DNA from: Gammaproteobacteria bacterium 45_16_T64
Lineage (GTDB): Bacteria > Pseudomonadota > Gammaproteobacteria > Pseudomonadales > Ketobacteraceae
Assembly (NCBI GenBank): GCA_002162955.1
Contig: MABD01000022.1
Location: forward strand, 1-64,000
Length of the DNA: 64,000 bases
Direction of reading: 5' to 3'
Both the position numbers and the translations under genes were made by a program. The number at the start of each line of letters is the position of its first letter. The first letter of the stretch is position 1. Below are positions 44,757 to 53,728 of the stretch, in pieces. Under the pieces are notes generated by a model. That model ran no database searches and was not told where the DNA came from. It saw nothing but the letters and a program-made list of their open reading frames with translations.

Positions 44757-45908
44757 CTAGTTTTTGTCGCTTCTATCAAGCCTTGAGACTATACCTGCAA
44801 TCTTCTTGCCATAATTTGGATCAGTGGCATATCCGGCTTCTTGAAGCGCAAAACCCCAATCTTCAGCACCACCTTTTGAATTCAGTGCGTCTTGATAACG
44901 AGGATTACTTTTAAGGAAGGAAACATAATCTTGAAACGCAGCATCCATACTGTTGTATGATCGGAAGGACGCAGTCTCTTTTTCTGCTATCCCACCTCTA
45001 AATTCCAATGTCTTTACCTTTGCCGAATCTCCAGACCAATGAGACCCCGACTTTATACCAAACAAGTTAAACGACAATTTTCCGTTTTCATCATGAATGA
45101 CATGCTTACCCCAACCGGTCTCTAAAGCCGCTTGAGCAATAATACCATTTACCTCCACCCCAAGTTCATTAGCAGCGGCCTTAGCGTAAGGTGATATCGC
45201 GTCAATAAAAGCAGCAGCATTGGGAAACAAGTTTCGCAGTGATTTTTCTACGTTAGTGGCAAGACTATTCCCACTTTGCGCATTTACTGTGATGTCGGAT
45301 TCAACTTCGGCCGTTGCATCAATAGTTGACACAATTCCAGTTGCCATTGATGCTGGAGCTACATTTGTCTTGTTATCCTGCGGAACCGCTGCTGCAATCA
45401 CCGATCGCAACCGTTCCATCGGCAACGCATAGTCCGTTTTTGGCACTGGCAGATCAATTCCATGAGTCTCTGTTAACAAGGAATACGGCGTCGCTTCCTG
45501 AGTCATTGCAAAACCGGCAATCGGATCATTCAGACCCGCTTTGTTCTTCTCCATCAGTGCTTGTAGCTCTTCTGGATCTGGCTCTCGACCTCGCATTTGC
45601 CTCACGATCACATCGGCAAGCCCTATTCCTTTTCCCTCTGCCATTGTCAAACTGATCTGCTGGTCAAACATACCCTGGTAGAATTCCGTTTCTTTTGTAT
45701 TGAGAGGGTTGCCTTCAGAGAACACTTTATTGGCATCACGCATCCCCTTTAACATCATATTAAGAAACACGCCTTCCAACTGCTTAGCGACTGCCACCAG
45801 CGCTTTGTCATCATGATTTCTTGCGCCTGTTCTCAAGCGCTGGAAATCTGACATATCATGATATGACGAACCCACTGACGGTGCGGATAGAATCGGCTTA
45901 TCAGACAT
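44757..45908 (-). CDS. flgJ: FlgJ: rod cap plus peptidoglycan hydrolase
   Basis: Two domains: an N-terminal rod-scaffold part (about residues 40-110: AVAKQLEGVFLNMMLKGMRD, FYQGMFDQQISLTMAEGKGI) and a C-terminal glucosaminidase/muramidase domain (about 220-383) with AQAALETGWGKHVIHDENGK, NLFGIKSG and SFRSYNSMDAAFQDYVSFL. The protein of 383 residues is the bifunctional gammaproteobacterial form. It overlaps flgI by one base. Confidence 0.95.
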   Translation of the reverse strand: MSDKPILSAPSVGSSYHDMSDFQRLRTGARNHDDKALVAVAKQLEGVFLNMMLKGMRDANKVFSEGNPLNTKETEFYQGMFDQQISLTMAEGKGIGLADVIVRQMRGREPDPEELQALMEKNKAGLNDPIAGFAMTQEATPYSLLTETHGIDLPVPKTDYALPMERLRSVIAAAVPQDNKTNVAPASMATGIVSTIDATAEVESDITVNAQSGNSLATNVEKSLRNLFPNAAAFIDAISPYAKAAANELGVEVNGIIAQAALETGWGKHVIHDENGKLSFNLFGIKSGSHWSGDSAKVKTLEFRGGIAEKETASFRSYNSMDAAFQDYVSFLKSNPRYQDALNSKGGAEDWGFALQEAGYATDPNYGKKIAGIVSRLDRSDKN

Positions 45909-47011
45909 TAGATAACAACTATCTCGGCGCGCAATGCCCCTGCCTGTTTAAGCGCTTCTAATATTGCCATTAGGTCACCTGGTGCGGCCCCGACACGATT
46001 CACTGCACGTACGATTTCATCCAATGAGATACCCGGTTCAAAGAGGAACATACGGCTATCCTCTTGCACAATATCGATACCCGAATTATCAACTTCTGCC
46101 GTACGGCCACCAGCGAATGCTTCAGGTTGCACTACTTCTTTTTTCTCAGAAATGGTCACTGTTAGACTACCGTGACTCACCGCCGCTGGAGACACCTGAA
46201 CATTTTTACCGATCACGATAGTTCCTGTTCTAGAATTAATAATAATCTTTGCCACAGGTTCAGCAGGTTTTATATCCAAATTTTCCAAAACGGAAAGAAA
46301 TGTGACGCGCTGAGAGGGGTCTCTGGGAGACGATACCACTATTGAAGTGGCATCTAACGATCTTGCAACACCAGGCCCCAACAACCGATTTATCTGATCT
46401 GTCACACGCTTCGATGTGGTAAAGTCCGGCTGGTGAAGGTTAAAAGTAAGTGTACTCGCATTGGCAAATGGATTAGGGCCCGCCCGTTCAATAGTAGCAC
46501 CATTGGGAATGCGACCAACACTCGGCACATTAACGGTAATTTTTGACCCATCACTGCCTTCTGCGCCGAAGCCTCCCACGACAAGATCACCTTGTGCAAC
46601 CGCATACACGTGTCCGTCTGCGCCTTTTAGCGGTGTCATTAACAAACTTCCCCCTCTGAGGCTCTTGGAATTACCAATAGAAGAGACCGTAATATCGATT
46701 AACTGACCTGGTTTTGCAAACGGAGGCAACCTCGAGTGAATAGCAACAGCAGCAACATTTTCCAATTTAGGATTTAAGCTATCAGGTACAGATATTCCAA
46801 ATTGAGCCATCATGTTCTTAAAGGTTTGGGTAGTAAACGGCGTGCCACTGGTTTTATCTCCCGTACCACTTAGGCCTACCACCAAACCATAGCCGATTAA
46901 CTGGTTATAGCGAACACCTTGAACCTGAGAAATATCCTTTAGCCTTTCTGCCTGTACAGCGCCACTCATCAAAAGCAAAGCGACAACAAGGAAAAATCGA
47001 ATGCTGTTCAT
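45908..47011 (-). CDS. flgI: Flagellar P-ring protein FlgI
   Basis: Periplasmic P-ring subunit. A signal peptide ([20 protein letters not shown], cleaved after QA) is followed by [52 protein letters not shown] and the end [20 protein letters not shown]. The ATG is preferred, with GGAG five bases upstream; a GTG six codons earlier is open but would disturb the signal peptide. Confidence 0.97.
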   Translation of the reverse strand: MNSIRFFLVVALLLMSGAVQAERLKDISQVQGVRYNQLIGYGLVVGLSGTGDKTSGTPFTTQTFKNMMAQFGISVPDSLNPKLENVAAVAIHSRLPPFAKPGQLIDITVSSIGNSKSLRGGSLLMTPLKGADGHVYAVAQGDLVVGGFGAEGSDGSKITVNVPSVGRIPNGATIERAGPNPFANASTLTFNLHQPDFTTSKRVTDQINRLLGPGVARSLDATSIVVSSPRDPSQRVTFLSVLENLDIKPAEPVAKIIINSRTGTIVIGKNVQVSPAAVSHGSLTVTISEKKEVVQPEAFAGGRTAEVDNSGIDIVQEDSRMFLFEPGISLDEIVRAVNRVGAAPGDLMAILEALKQAGALRAEIVVI

Positions 47012-47053
47012 ATCAACTCCTAACGTCACGGGATAAAATATAAATTACTATGC

Positions 47054-47773
47054 TTAGAACGGCCATAACGGACTTGTAAAGAATTCGGTTAACCAACCTT
47101 GGCGCTGGGCATTAGCCAATTGACCTCTTCCGCTATAGGTAATTCGCGCGTCAGCCAATCGAGTAGAAAGGACCGTATTATCAGGGTTAACATCCGCTGA
47201 TCTCACTATTCCTTCGATACGAATAAACTCGTCTCCTTCAGAGAAGGTCATCCACTTCTCTCCACGTACCACTAGATTTCCGTTACCGACCACATCGACC
47301 ACCGTCACAGTAATACTACCATTTAACTGATTGCTCTGATCCGCACTCGCATCACCTTCGAATTCCCTCTTATTCGACGTCGTTGTATTCGGAGTTAATG
47401 GTGTTGAACTCCCAATAAAGCCAGGCAATAGTGTGGTTGGTGTTGTGCCTAATAACGCAGTAACCGACATCGCGTTATCGTCTTCTTTAGTTATCGCTGT
47501 CTTGCTTGATTTCGTTGTTGAGGTTTTTTCTGCCAATATTACGGTAACTATATCACCGACCCTACGAGCACGCTTATCTTCCCAAAGAGCCACCCCTGTA
47601 CCGCTAGCATAGATAGAGCCTAAGGACTGTACATTTGGTTTCGGGATAATGGGGGCAACGGGGGCATACCTTGGATCATTTGGTACAGGAGGGTTCATAG
47701 CACAACCTAACATTAATCCATAACACAAAACCATCCCAAACAGCCCTACTTTCCTAAGAAATGTAGCGTTCAT
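47054..47773 (-). CDS. flgH: Flagellar L-ring lipoprotein FlgH
   Basis: Outer-membrane L-ring subunit. The lipobox LMLGC places the lipid-bearing cysteine at C24. Conserved parts are SIYASGTGVALWEDKRARRV, GDIVTVILAEKTSTTKSSKT, NLVVRGEKWMTFSEGDEFIR and RLADARITYSGRGQLANAQR. The ATG after GAGGAGG is used, giving 239 residues and a proper lipoprotein signal; an upstream in-frame start adds 11 residues before it. Confidence 0.96.
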   Translation of the reverse strand: MNATFLRKVGLFGMVLCYGLMLGCAMNPPVPNDPRYAPVAPIIPKPNVQSLGSIYASGTGVALWEDKRARRVGDIVTVILAEKTSTTKSSKTAITKEDDNAMSVTALLGTTPTTLLPGFIGSSTPLTPNTTTSNKREFEGDASADQSNQLNGSITVTVVDVVGNGNLVVRGEKWMTFSEGDEFIRIEGIVRSADVNPDNTVLSTRLADARITYSGRGQLANAQRQGWLTEFFTSPLWPF

Positions 47774-47807
47774 TGTGTCACCCTCCTCACATAAAATTAA
47801 TGCCATC

Positions 47808-48593
47808 TTATAGATTTTGACTCGCGTATTGCAGCATCTGATCCACTGTGGAAATTACTTTTGAATTCATTTCATATGCTCGTTGAGTTTCGATCATATT
47901 GACCATCTCTTCCACGACATTTACATTTGATCCTTCAATCGCTCCTTGGATAAGCGATCCAAATCCGCCCTGCCCGGCTTCGCCTTGTGTAGCAGCACCA
48001 CTAGCCGCCGTTTCTCGAAACAGGTTTCCACCTTGTGACTCTAGACCTGACGGATTAACAAAATCGGCGAGTTGTATGGTACCCACTTCTGTTCGCGTGC
48101 CGGTGGATGCATCCACCACCCCCACTACACCGTCAGTGCCAATGGTGACCGATTGGGTGCCATCAGGTATCGTAATTGCGGGTTCAACAGTCAGCCCCGT
48201 CGATGTCACCAATTGCCCTGCGTTATTTATCTGAAATTGACCATCCCGGGTATAAGAAATTGAACCATCGGGATTCAGCACCTGAAGAAAACCACGTCCA
48301 TTAATAGCCACATCTAAAGGCTGCTCAGTAATCTCAATGCTGCCTTCGGTAAATTGTTTTTGGGTAGCGACAACACGCACACCCGTACCAAGCTGTAATC
48401 CAGATGGGAGTTCTGTATTCTGCGATGATTGACCACCAGGCTGCCGGTCAATCTGATAGAGAAGATCTTGAAATGCAGCCCGGTCTCTTTTAAATCCATT
48501 CGTAGACACGTTAGCCAGATTGTTAGAAATTGTGGTCAATCGTGTATTCTGGGCACTCAAGCCCGATTTACTTACCCATAATGCTGCTTGCAT
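47808..48593 (-). CDS. flgG: Distal rod protein FlgG
   Basis: The 261-residue distal rod subunit. MQAALWVSKSGLSAQNTRLT, TISNNLANVSTNGFKRDRAA, TRDGQFQINNAGQLVTSTGL and the C-terminal NVVEEMVNMIETQRAYEMNS with KVISTVDQMLQYASQNL are diagnostic. The ATG with GGGAG upstream is preferred to a GTG six codons earlier. Confidence 0.97.
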   Translation of the reverse strand: MQAALWVSKSGLSAQNTRLTTISNNLANVSTNGFKRDRAAFQDLLYQIDRQPGGQSSQNTELPSGLQLGTGVRVVATQKQFTEGSIEITEQPLDVAINGRGFLQVLNPDGSISYTRDGQFQINNAGQLVTSTGLTVEPAITIPDGTQSVTIGTDGVVGVVDASTGTRTEVGTIQLADFVNPSGLESQGGNLFRETAASGAATQGEAGQGGFGSLIQGAIEGSNVNVVEEMVNMIETQRAYEMNSKVISTVDQMLQYASQNL

Positions 48594-48673
48594 TTTATTC
48601 TCCCAACTCACTTCTTAAAATTATGGCTAACGTTAACGAACGCCATTTTTTTATCGTTTCTCTATCTACTTAA

Positions 48674-49417
48674 TTAACTCTGCATGATCCGTGCCGAGGA
48701 CTCATCATTGCTTTTTGCATTTTCCATCATTTTCACATTCATCTCGAATAATCGAGATGATGAAATCATATCAGCAAGCTCAGCCACAGGATTTACATTG
48801 GAACCTTCCAATACACCATTCACTACCTGCACGTTAATATCCGCTTGCAGCGCCGCTGCGTTAGGATCCTTAAGATGAAACAAACCATCCTTACCTTTTT
48901 GAAGCGTACTTTTATCAGGGTTAACTAACTTCAACCTATCCACTTGAGTCAGCGCCAACGGGTCCTCACCCAACCCTCGAATAGAAATTGTTCCATCTTT
49001 ACCGATAACCAATTGTTCATATTCAGGTAAAAAAATTGGCCCGCCATTACCCATAACAGGCAAACCCGTGCCGGTAGTAATGATGCCGTCATTTGATCGT
49101 TTTAAATCACCTGCCCTTGTGTAGGCTTCTTTTCCATCAGGCGTTTGAATCGCAAGCCAACCATCCCCGTTTAACGCCACATCTAAATCGCGCCCGGTTG
49201 TTTGAAAGGTGCCCGCCGTTGTATCTGACCCTGGCCGCTCAACAACCGCATATGCCCGACTTGGCATGCCATCACCAAATACCGACAACGTTCGATACTG
49301 ACTGTAATCAGACTTAAAACCTGTCGTTGATGCGTTTGCCAAATTATTGGCTCGAACGGTCATGGACGTTAGCGCTTCTCTTGCACCTGTCATTGCTATA
49401 TATATCGATTTATCCAT
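48674..49417 (-). CDS. flgF: Proximal rod protein FlgF
   Basis: A 247-residue rod protein related to FlgG. It starts MDKSIYIAMTGAREALTSMT and has VRANNLANASTTGFKSDYSQ, GDGWLAIQTPDGKEAYTRAG and the C-terminal VAELADMISSSRLFEMNVKM. It begins a new transcription unit: a terminator and a sigma-54 promoter lie between it and flgE, so flgFGHIJ(K,L) is probably separate from flgBCDE. Confidence 0.96.
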   Translation of the reverse strand: MDKSIYIAMTGAREALTSMTVRANNLANASTTGFKSDYSQYRTLSVFGDGMPSRAYAVVERPGSDTTAGTFQTTGRDLDVALNGDGWLAIQTPDGKEAYTRAGDLKRSNDGIITTGTGLPVMGNGGPIFLPEYEQLVIGKDGTISIRGLGEDPLALTQVDRLKLVNPDKSTLQKGKDGLFHLKDPNAAALQADINVQVVNGVLEGSNVNPVAELADMISSSRLFEMNVKMMENAKSNDESSARIMQS

Positions 49418-49496
49418 TGCGCACCTTTTCGCTTGGCTACTGATTTATATCACGGTATGCCAGAATTCTGACCTATGACTTCGCTATAGATATTAC

Positions 49497-49512
49497 TGCA
49501 AAGTCTTTGCCA
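49497..49512 (-). promoter_or_regulatory. Sigma-54 promoter of flgF
   Basis: The minus strand reads TGGCAAAGACTTTGCA, matching TGGCAC-N5-TTGCA at all but one base. It lies about 80 bases upstream of the flgF ATG and directly after the flgE terminator. Confidence 0.8.
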
Positions 49513-49526
49513 GTTTTTCTCAGCCA

Positions 49527-49567
49527 CAAAAAAAAAGCAGCACACCCATTGGTTATGCTGCTTTTTT
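49527..49567 (-). terminator. Terminator after flgE
   Basis: AAGCAGCA and TGCTGCTT pair across a 13-base loop, with a T-run on both strands (AAAAAAAAA before and TTTTTT after on the plus strand). On the flgE strand it lies 25-60 bases after the stop. Confidence 0.85.
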
Positions 49568-49589
49568 ACAAACGCTAGAAAACTATCTG

Positions 49590-50948
49590 TTATCGTATTT
49601 GTATGATTGCCTGGGTAATCGCATTGGCAGTTTCAATGGACTTGGCGTTTGCCTGGAAATTACGCTGCGCCGTAATTAACCCAACCAACTCCGCCGTTAA
49701 ATCCACATTTGATTGCTCCAACGCGCCAGAGCGAATCAAACCGTAAGTCCCTGTACCTGACTCACCCGGTAATGCTTCACCGGAATCGGTCGTCTGGGTC
49801 CACGACGTATTTCCGTTCTGCGATAATCCTTGGTTATTTGGGAATCGAGCCATTGCTACCTTACCAACAGCGGTCGTTTGCCCATTAGTGTATGTTGCTC
49901 TAATCACGCCCGTATCACTCACATCCAAACCCGTTAGTCGACCAATCGCAAAACCGTCTTGGGACAACGTATTCACCGTAAAGGATGATGCAAACTGCGT
50001 GGTGTTGGTACGATCATAATCAAAAGTAATCGCTTGGGTACCGTCTACACCCGCTTGCCATTCCGTCAAGTTCGCGCCAGTGACACCTAATGCGACCGTC
50101 GTCATCCCCCCTGCGGGGAGTATGGGATTAACAACAACTCCGCCCGTAGCAGGGTTAAATAGTCCATTTGCCTCAAACTCGATAACACCCGCCAGCGGTA
50201 GCGTCGCATTCGCGGTCTGGCCAGTATTGTCCCCGCCCGCAATATCGACCGCTTCATTATCAATGTAATGGAAAACATGCCATACGTTACCAGATGCTGC
50301 AGTACTATCTTTTACATAATAAACCGTCGCCACGTGACTCTCACCCTGAGAATCGAATACGTTCACCGAGGTAGACGCGTTGTAGGTCGTATTATCACTA
50401 GGATCAAACCCCCCGACAGGCAATGCTCCGGAATCTGACGGTAAGTTCACCCCCAAACTCACCGATGCGGTCTGTTGAGGTACACCTGCTGACTCAGGGA
50501 GTCGCAAGTTCTCCGTACTACTCAATGACGTTGACTGCACCGTACCGTCATTTGCATTCACCGGAAACACTTGCAGTAATTGTCCCGCGGTATTGACCAC
50601 ATTACCGCTACTATCAACACCAAAGGCACCGGAGCGGGTATATACTCTCTCTGAACTCCCCTGATTTGGCGCAAGCACAAAGAAACCATCACCACTAATC
50701 GCAAGATCTAACGTATTGGATGTAAAATCCATATTCCCTTGTGTGAACTGCTGGGTAACAGCCTGCAGTAGCGTACCGTTACCAATTGATGTACTACCAC
50801 TACCAAATGCGGATGACGCATAGATATCACCGAACTCCGCCCGAGACTCTTTAAATCCAGTGGTGGAAACGTTGGCTATATTGTTACTGGTCACCTCAAG
50901 TTCTGATTGCGCTGCGTTAAGTCCACTGAGTGCTGTATTAAATGACAT
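49590..50948 (-). CDS. flgE: Flagellar hook protein FlgE
   Basis: Hook subunit of 452 residues. N-terminal MSFNTALSGLNAAQSELEVT and NIANVSTTGFKESRAEFGDI; central FlgE D2-type sequence (TSVNVFDSQGESHVATVYYV); C-terminal LGRSGALEQ-type phrase (YGLIRSGALEQSNVDLTAEL) and VGLITAQRNFQANAKSIETA. It follows flgD by 37 bases. Confidence 0.97.
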   Translation of the reverse strand: MSFNTALSGLNAAQSELEVTSNNIANVSTTGFKESRAEFGDIYASSAFGSGSTSIGNGTLLQAVTQQFTQGNMDFTSNTLDLAISGDGFFVLAPNQGSSERVYTRSGAFGVDSSGNVVNTAGQLLQVFPVNANDGTVQSTSLSSTENLRLPESAGVPQQTASVSLGVNLPSDSGALPVGGFDPSDNTTYNASTSVNVFDSQGESHVATVYYVKDSTAASGNVWHVFHYIDNEAVDIAGGDNTGQTANATLPLAGVIEFEANGLFNPATGGVVVNPILPAGGMTTVALGVTGANLTEWQAGVDGTQAITFDYDRTNTTQFASSFTVNTLSQDGFAIGRLTGLDVSDTGVIRATYTNGQTTAVGKVAMARFPNNQGLSQNGNTSWTQTTDSGEALPGESGTGTYGLIRSGALEQSNVDLTAELVGLITAQRNFQANAKSIETANAITQAIIQIR

Positions 50949-50985
50949 CTTCTACTCCTTCCAATTAACAGGTTATCGCTAGTAA

Positions 50986-51666
50986 CTATCGAACCTGCTG
51001 AATACTGTTAGAACTAATTTGTCCCAAACCATTAAGATTTAACAACATGTCGCCATTGGTATTAACAATGCTGACACTGTTTACATTGGCATACATGCTA
51101 GTACGTAAATTTTCAACATTTTCACCCACCCGGCCAGTAACTTCCATCGTGTAGTTGCCTTCCGGCAATCTATTGCCGTTCTCATCAGAGCCATTCCACG
51201 CAAACGAAGTATCATCCGACGTCACTGAGTTAAGCTCAATTTGTCTCACAATTTCATTTCTTTCGTTTTTAATATTCACAATTACGTCTGTTGCCGCTAC
51301 ACCATCGGCGTGGATAACACCACTAATCGCGTTTGCGCCACCATCCAAATAACCCGTATTTCCACTCACCAAAACGTCTCTTCCTACCAATGCCGTTGCT
51401 TGTAATGCTTGATTCGAGCGATATAAACCATTGAGTTCGTCAATGCCTTTATTAAGATTTCCAATACCTTCGACCGTACTAAACTGTGCCATCTGAGATA
51501 GAAATTCTGTACCATCCTGAGGCTGCAAAGGATTTTGATTCTCGAGCTGCGCTAACATCAACCGAAGAAACATATCTTGATCGGTTTCTTCCGCTGTATC
51601 CTGAACACTATCAATGGACATGCCGGCAAATACACCGCTCTGACTGTCGACTCCGCTGATACTCAT
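50986..51666 (-). CDS. flgD: Hook cap / assembly protein FlgD
   Basis: Hook-scaffold protein of 226 residues. The N-terminal FlgD motif is MFLRLMLAQLENQNPLQPQD with GTEFLSQMAQFSTVEGIGNL. The C-terminal Ig-like part contains SFAWNGSDENGNRLPEGNYT, typical of the FlgD/FlgE-type insertion. It lies between flgC and flgE. Confidence 0.96.
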   Translation of the reverse strand: MSISGVDSQSGVFAGMSIDSVQDTAEETDQDMFLRLMLAQLENQNPLQPQDGTEFLSQMAQFSTVEGIGNLNKGIDELNGLYRSNQALQATALVGRDVLVSGNTGYLDGGANAISGVIHADGVAATDVIVNIKNERNEIVRQIELNSVTSDDTSFAWNGSDENGNRLPEGNYTMEVTGRVGENVENLRTSMYANVNSVSIVNTNGDMLLNLNGLGQISSNSIQQVR

Positions 51667-51697
51667 TGCTCTTCTCCTAACCAGTAAAAAAAGGTAA

Positions 51698-52138
51698 TTA
51701 CTGACCTAGTTGCAGCGCTCGCTGCATCATGTCTTTTGCTGACTTCATCATGTCGGCATTGGTTTGAAATGATCGCGACGCACTGATCATATTCGTCATC
51801 TCTTCTACAACATTGACATTCGGGTACGCTACATAACCTTCTTCGTTCGACATCGGGTGGTGTGGTTCGTACCTCAACTGGTATGGCGCATCGCTTTCGA
51901 CAATTCCCGCAACCTTTACCCCTGCTCCCGCTCCTAAACCACCGTTAAATGCGAAAGGGTCCTGCTGTAATTCGTTTTGTAGCTGAGTCGCGAACACTGG
52001 CTGCCGTGCTCGATATGTTTCGTCCATATTGCTACTCACGCTTTCAGCATTCGCAATATTCGAACTGGTTGTGTTCAATCGAACAGTCTGGGCACTCATG
52101 CCACTACTTGCGATATTAAATACATCCATCAACGACAT
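51698..52138 (-). CDS. flgC: Proximal rod protein FlgC
   Basis: A 146-residue rod protein. MSLMDVFNIASSGMSAQTVR, LNTTSSNIANAESVSSNMDE and the C-terminal YPNVNVVEEMTNMISASRSF-QTNADMMKSAKDMMQRALQLG are family hallmarks. It starts two bases after flgB. Confidence 0.97.
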   Translation of the reverse strand: MSLMDVFNIASSGMSAQTVRLNTTSSNIANAESVSSNMDETYRARQPVFATQLQNELQQDPFAFNGGLGAGAGVKVAGIVESDAPYQLRYEPHHPMSNEEGYVAYPNVNVVEEMTNMISASRSFQTNADMMKSAKDMMQRALQLGQ

Positions 52139-52140
52139 GA

Positions 52141-52545
52141 CTATTCTCCCCTTATCGCAGTCATTAGCCCGCGAATACGGCCATTAAGAAACGTAAAAGA
52201 AGAATTGAAATCCAAGGTGTTTTTAGTAAATTCAGCACGTTCTTTTTGCAAATCAACGGTATTTCCATCGATAGATGGCTGGTCAGCCATTCGATATTTT
52301 AACCCGTTAATAGAATCCGCATTCAGCAAACCGTTGACATGCCCACTTTGTGTTGATGTCATCGACATATTCATTCCCGGCTGACCTGACATCGTTTTAA
52401 GTACTTCCTTAAAATCAATGTCGCGAGCTTGAAACCCAGGAGTATCAGCATTGGCAATATTATTCGCCAAAATATTTGCTCTTTCTGCCCTGAGCGTCAA
52501 TGCATGCTCATGAACACCAAATGCTTTATCAAAATTAATTGCCAT
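52141..52545 (-). CDS. flgB: Proximal rod protein FlgB
   Basis: A 134-residue rod protein and first gene of the flgBCDE operon. Typical are ALTLRAERANILANNIANAD, TPGFQARDIDFKEVL and the C-terminal QKERAEFTKNTLDFNSSFTF. A sigma-54 promoter match lies 85-100 bases upstream. Confidence 0.97.
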   Translation of the reverse strand: MAINFDKAFGVHEHALTLRAERANILANNIANADTPGFQARDIDFKEVLKTMSGQPGMNMSMTSTQSGHVNGLLNADSINGLKYRMADQPSIDGNTVDLQKERAEFTKNTLDFNSSFTFLNGRIRGLMTAIRGE

Positions 52546-52629
52546 AGGATTATCTCGTTGCCGCCTTAGTCATAAGAGGAGGTACCATCCTTGGAAAATT
52601 GTCCTTTACCTCATCCTCACCAATAAGAA

Positions 52630-52645
52630 TGCAACCTATATGCCA
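52630..52645 (-). promoter_or_regulatory. Sigma-54 promoter of flgBCDE
   Basis: The minus strand reads TGGCATATAGGTTGCA: one mismatch to TGGCAC-N5-TTGCA, correct spacing. Expected start about 70 bases before the flgB ATG. No FleQ-type box is seen near it, in keeping with FleR control. Confidence 0.8.
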
Positions 52646-52734
52646 AGGTTAGGGAAAGTATCATTATTGGTTGGAAAGCTGCTGTATCAGGCGGGTAGGT
52701 TCTTATACAAACGAAAATAAGGAGGATGCTATTA

Positions 52735-52758
52735 CAAAAGCCGCCAGAAAAGCGGCAG
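52735..52758 (-). terminator. Terminator after cheV-cheR
   Basis: On the minus strand GCCGC-TTTTCTG-GCGGC is followed by TTTTGT. It lies about 60 bases after the cheR stop and separates cheVR from flgB. Confidence 0.75.
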
Positions 52759-52813
52759 ACTTTGAGGCAATGTGGTGGCAAGTTTTTTCCACTGGCTAGA
52801 ACGCTAACACATA

Positions 52814-53659
52814 CTATTTCTTTCGATACACAACACCCGGCGTGTAGTATCTCACTTCAAAAAAGTCGTTAAGGCCTCTCGGTGTTTCAGACCCCCCTAA
52901 AAACAGGTACCCCCCCGGCTTCAGAATCGAGTGGATATTCCGTAAAATTTTATTTTGTAGTTCTGACGAAAAATAGATGAGTACGTTGCGACAGAATATC
53001 ACGTCAAAACGACCTAACGTAGAAAAACTCTCTTTCAAGTTAAGTTGCCTAAAATCAACTCTGCTTTGTATTTCCGGTTTTATCTTCCATTGACCTTTTT
53101 GATGCTCACTAAAAAAACGATTCAAACGGTCATTAGACATCCCTCTATTGAGTGCCAGCATCTCATAGACGCCCGCCTTCGCCTGCTCCAATATTTCTGT
53201 ACAGATATCGGTTGCGACAATAGACACGTCTCGATAAGCCTTTGATAGATTTCTTTTTTTGAACTCTTCCGCACAGATGGAAATCGTGTATGGCTCCTGC
53301 CCAGAAGAACTTGCTGCACACCATATTGAAATAGGCTGACCCGATTCAGAAAGCTCACCAAGTAATGTATCAGTAAAGAATTCAAACGGATGACGATCCC
53401 GAAACCATAGCGTCTCATTGGTCGTCATCGCATCAATCACTTTTTGCTTTAGCGGGTCCCTACCGATGCGATCCACCTTTTTTACCAATACTGACAGTGT
53501 ATCAATATCGTGGTCGCGCATAATTCTACGCAAGCGACTATCGATAAGGTAGTTCTTGTTATCGCCCAATAATATACCGCAACTCTTTTCCAAAAAACTC
53601 CGAAAGTCGCGATACTCATGTTCGTTGAACTTCGACGCTTGATTAGCTTTGAATACCAT
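52814..53659 (-). CDS. cheR: Chemotaxis receptor methyltransferase CheR (cheV-linked copy)
   Basis: A second CheR, 281 residues. It has the helical N-terminal domain (FRSFLEKSCGILLGDNKNYL, SRLRRIMRDHDI) and the SAM domain with SIWCAASSSGQEPYTISICA, VSIVATDICTEILEQAKAGV and RFDVIFCRNVLIYFSSELQN. The cheV-cheR pair upstream of flgB is the common arrangement in polar-flagellated gammaproteobacteria, so this is probably the copy serving the main motility pathway. Confidence 0.96.
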   Translation of the reverse strand: MVFKANQASKFNEHEYRDFRSFLEKSCGILLGDNKNYLIDSRLRRIMRDHDIDTLSVLVKKVDRIGRDPLKQKVIDAMTTNETLWFRDRHPFEFFTDTLLGELSESGQPISIWCAASSSGQEPYTISICAEEFKKRNLSKAYRDVSIVATDICTEILEQAKAGVYEMLALNRGMSNDRLNRFFSEHQKGQWKIKPEIQSRVDFRQLNLKESFSTLGRFDVIFCRNVLIYFSSELQNKILRNIHSILKPGGYLFLGGSETPRGLNDFFEVRYYTPGVVYRKK

Positions 53660-53728
53660 AAGTCACATTCGCCAATACTCTAGTTCACTTTCAACGGCTT
53701 CCTACAGTCTAAATCCTGTAGCACCGAA

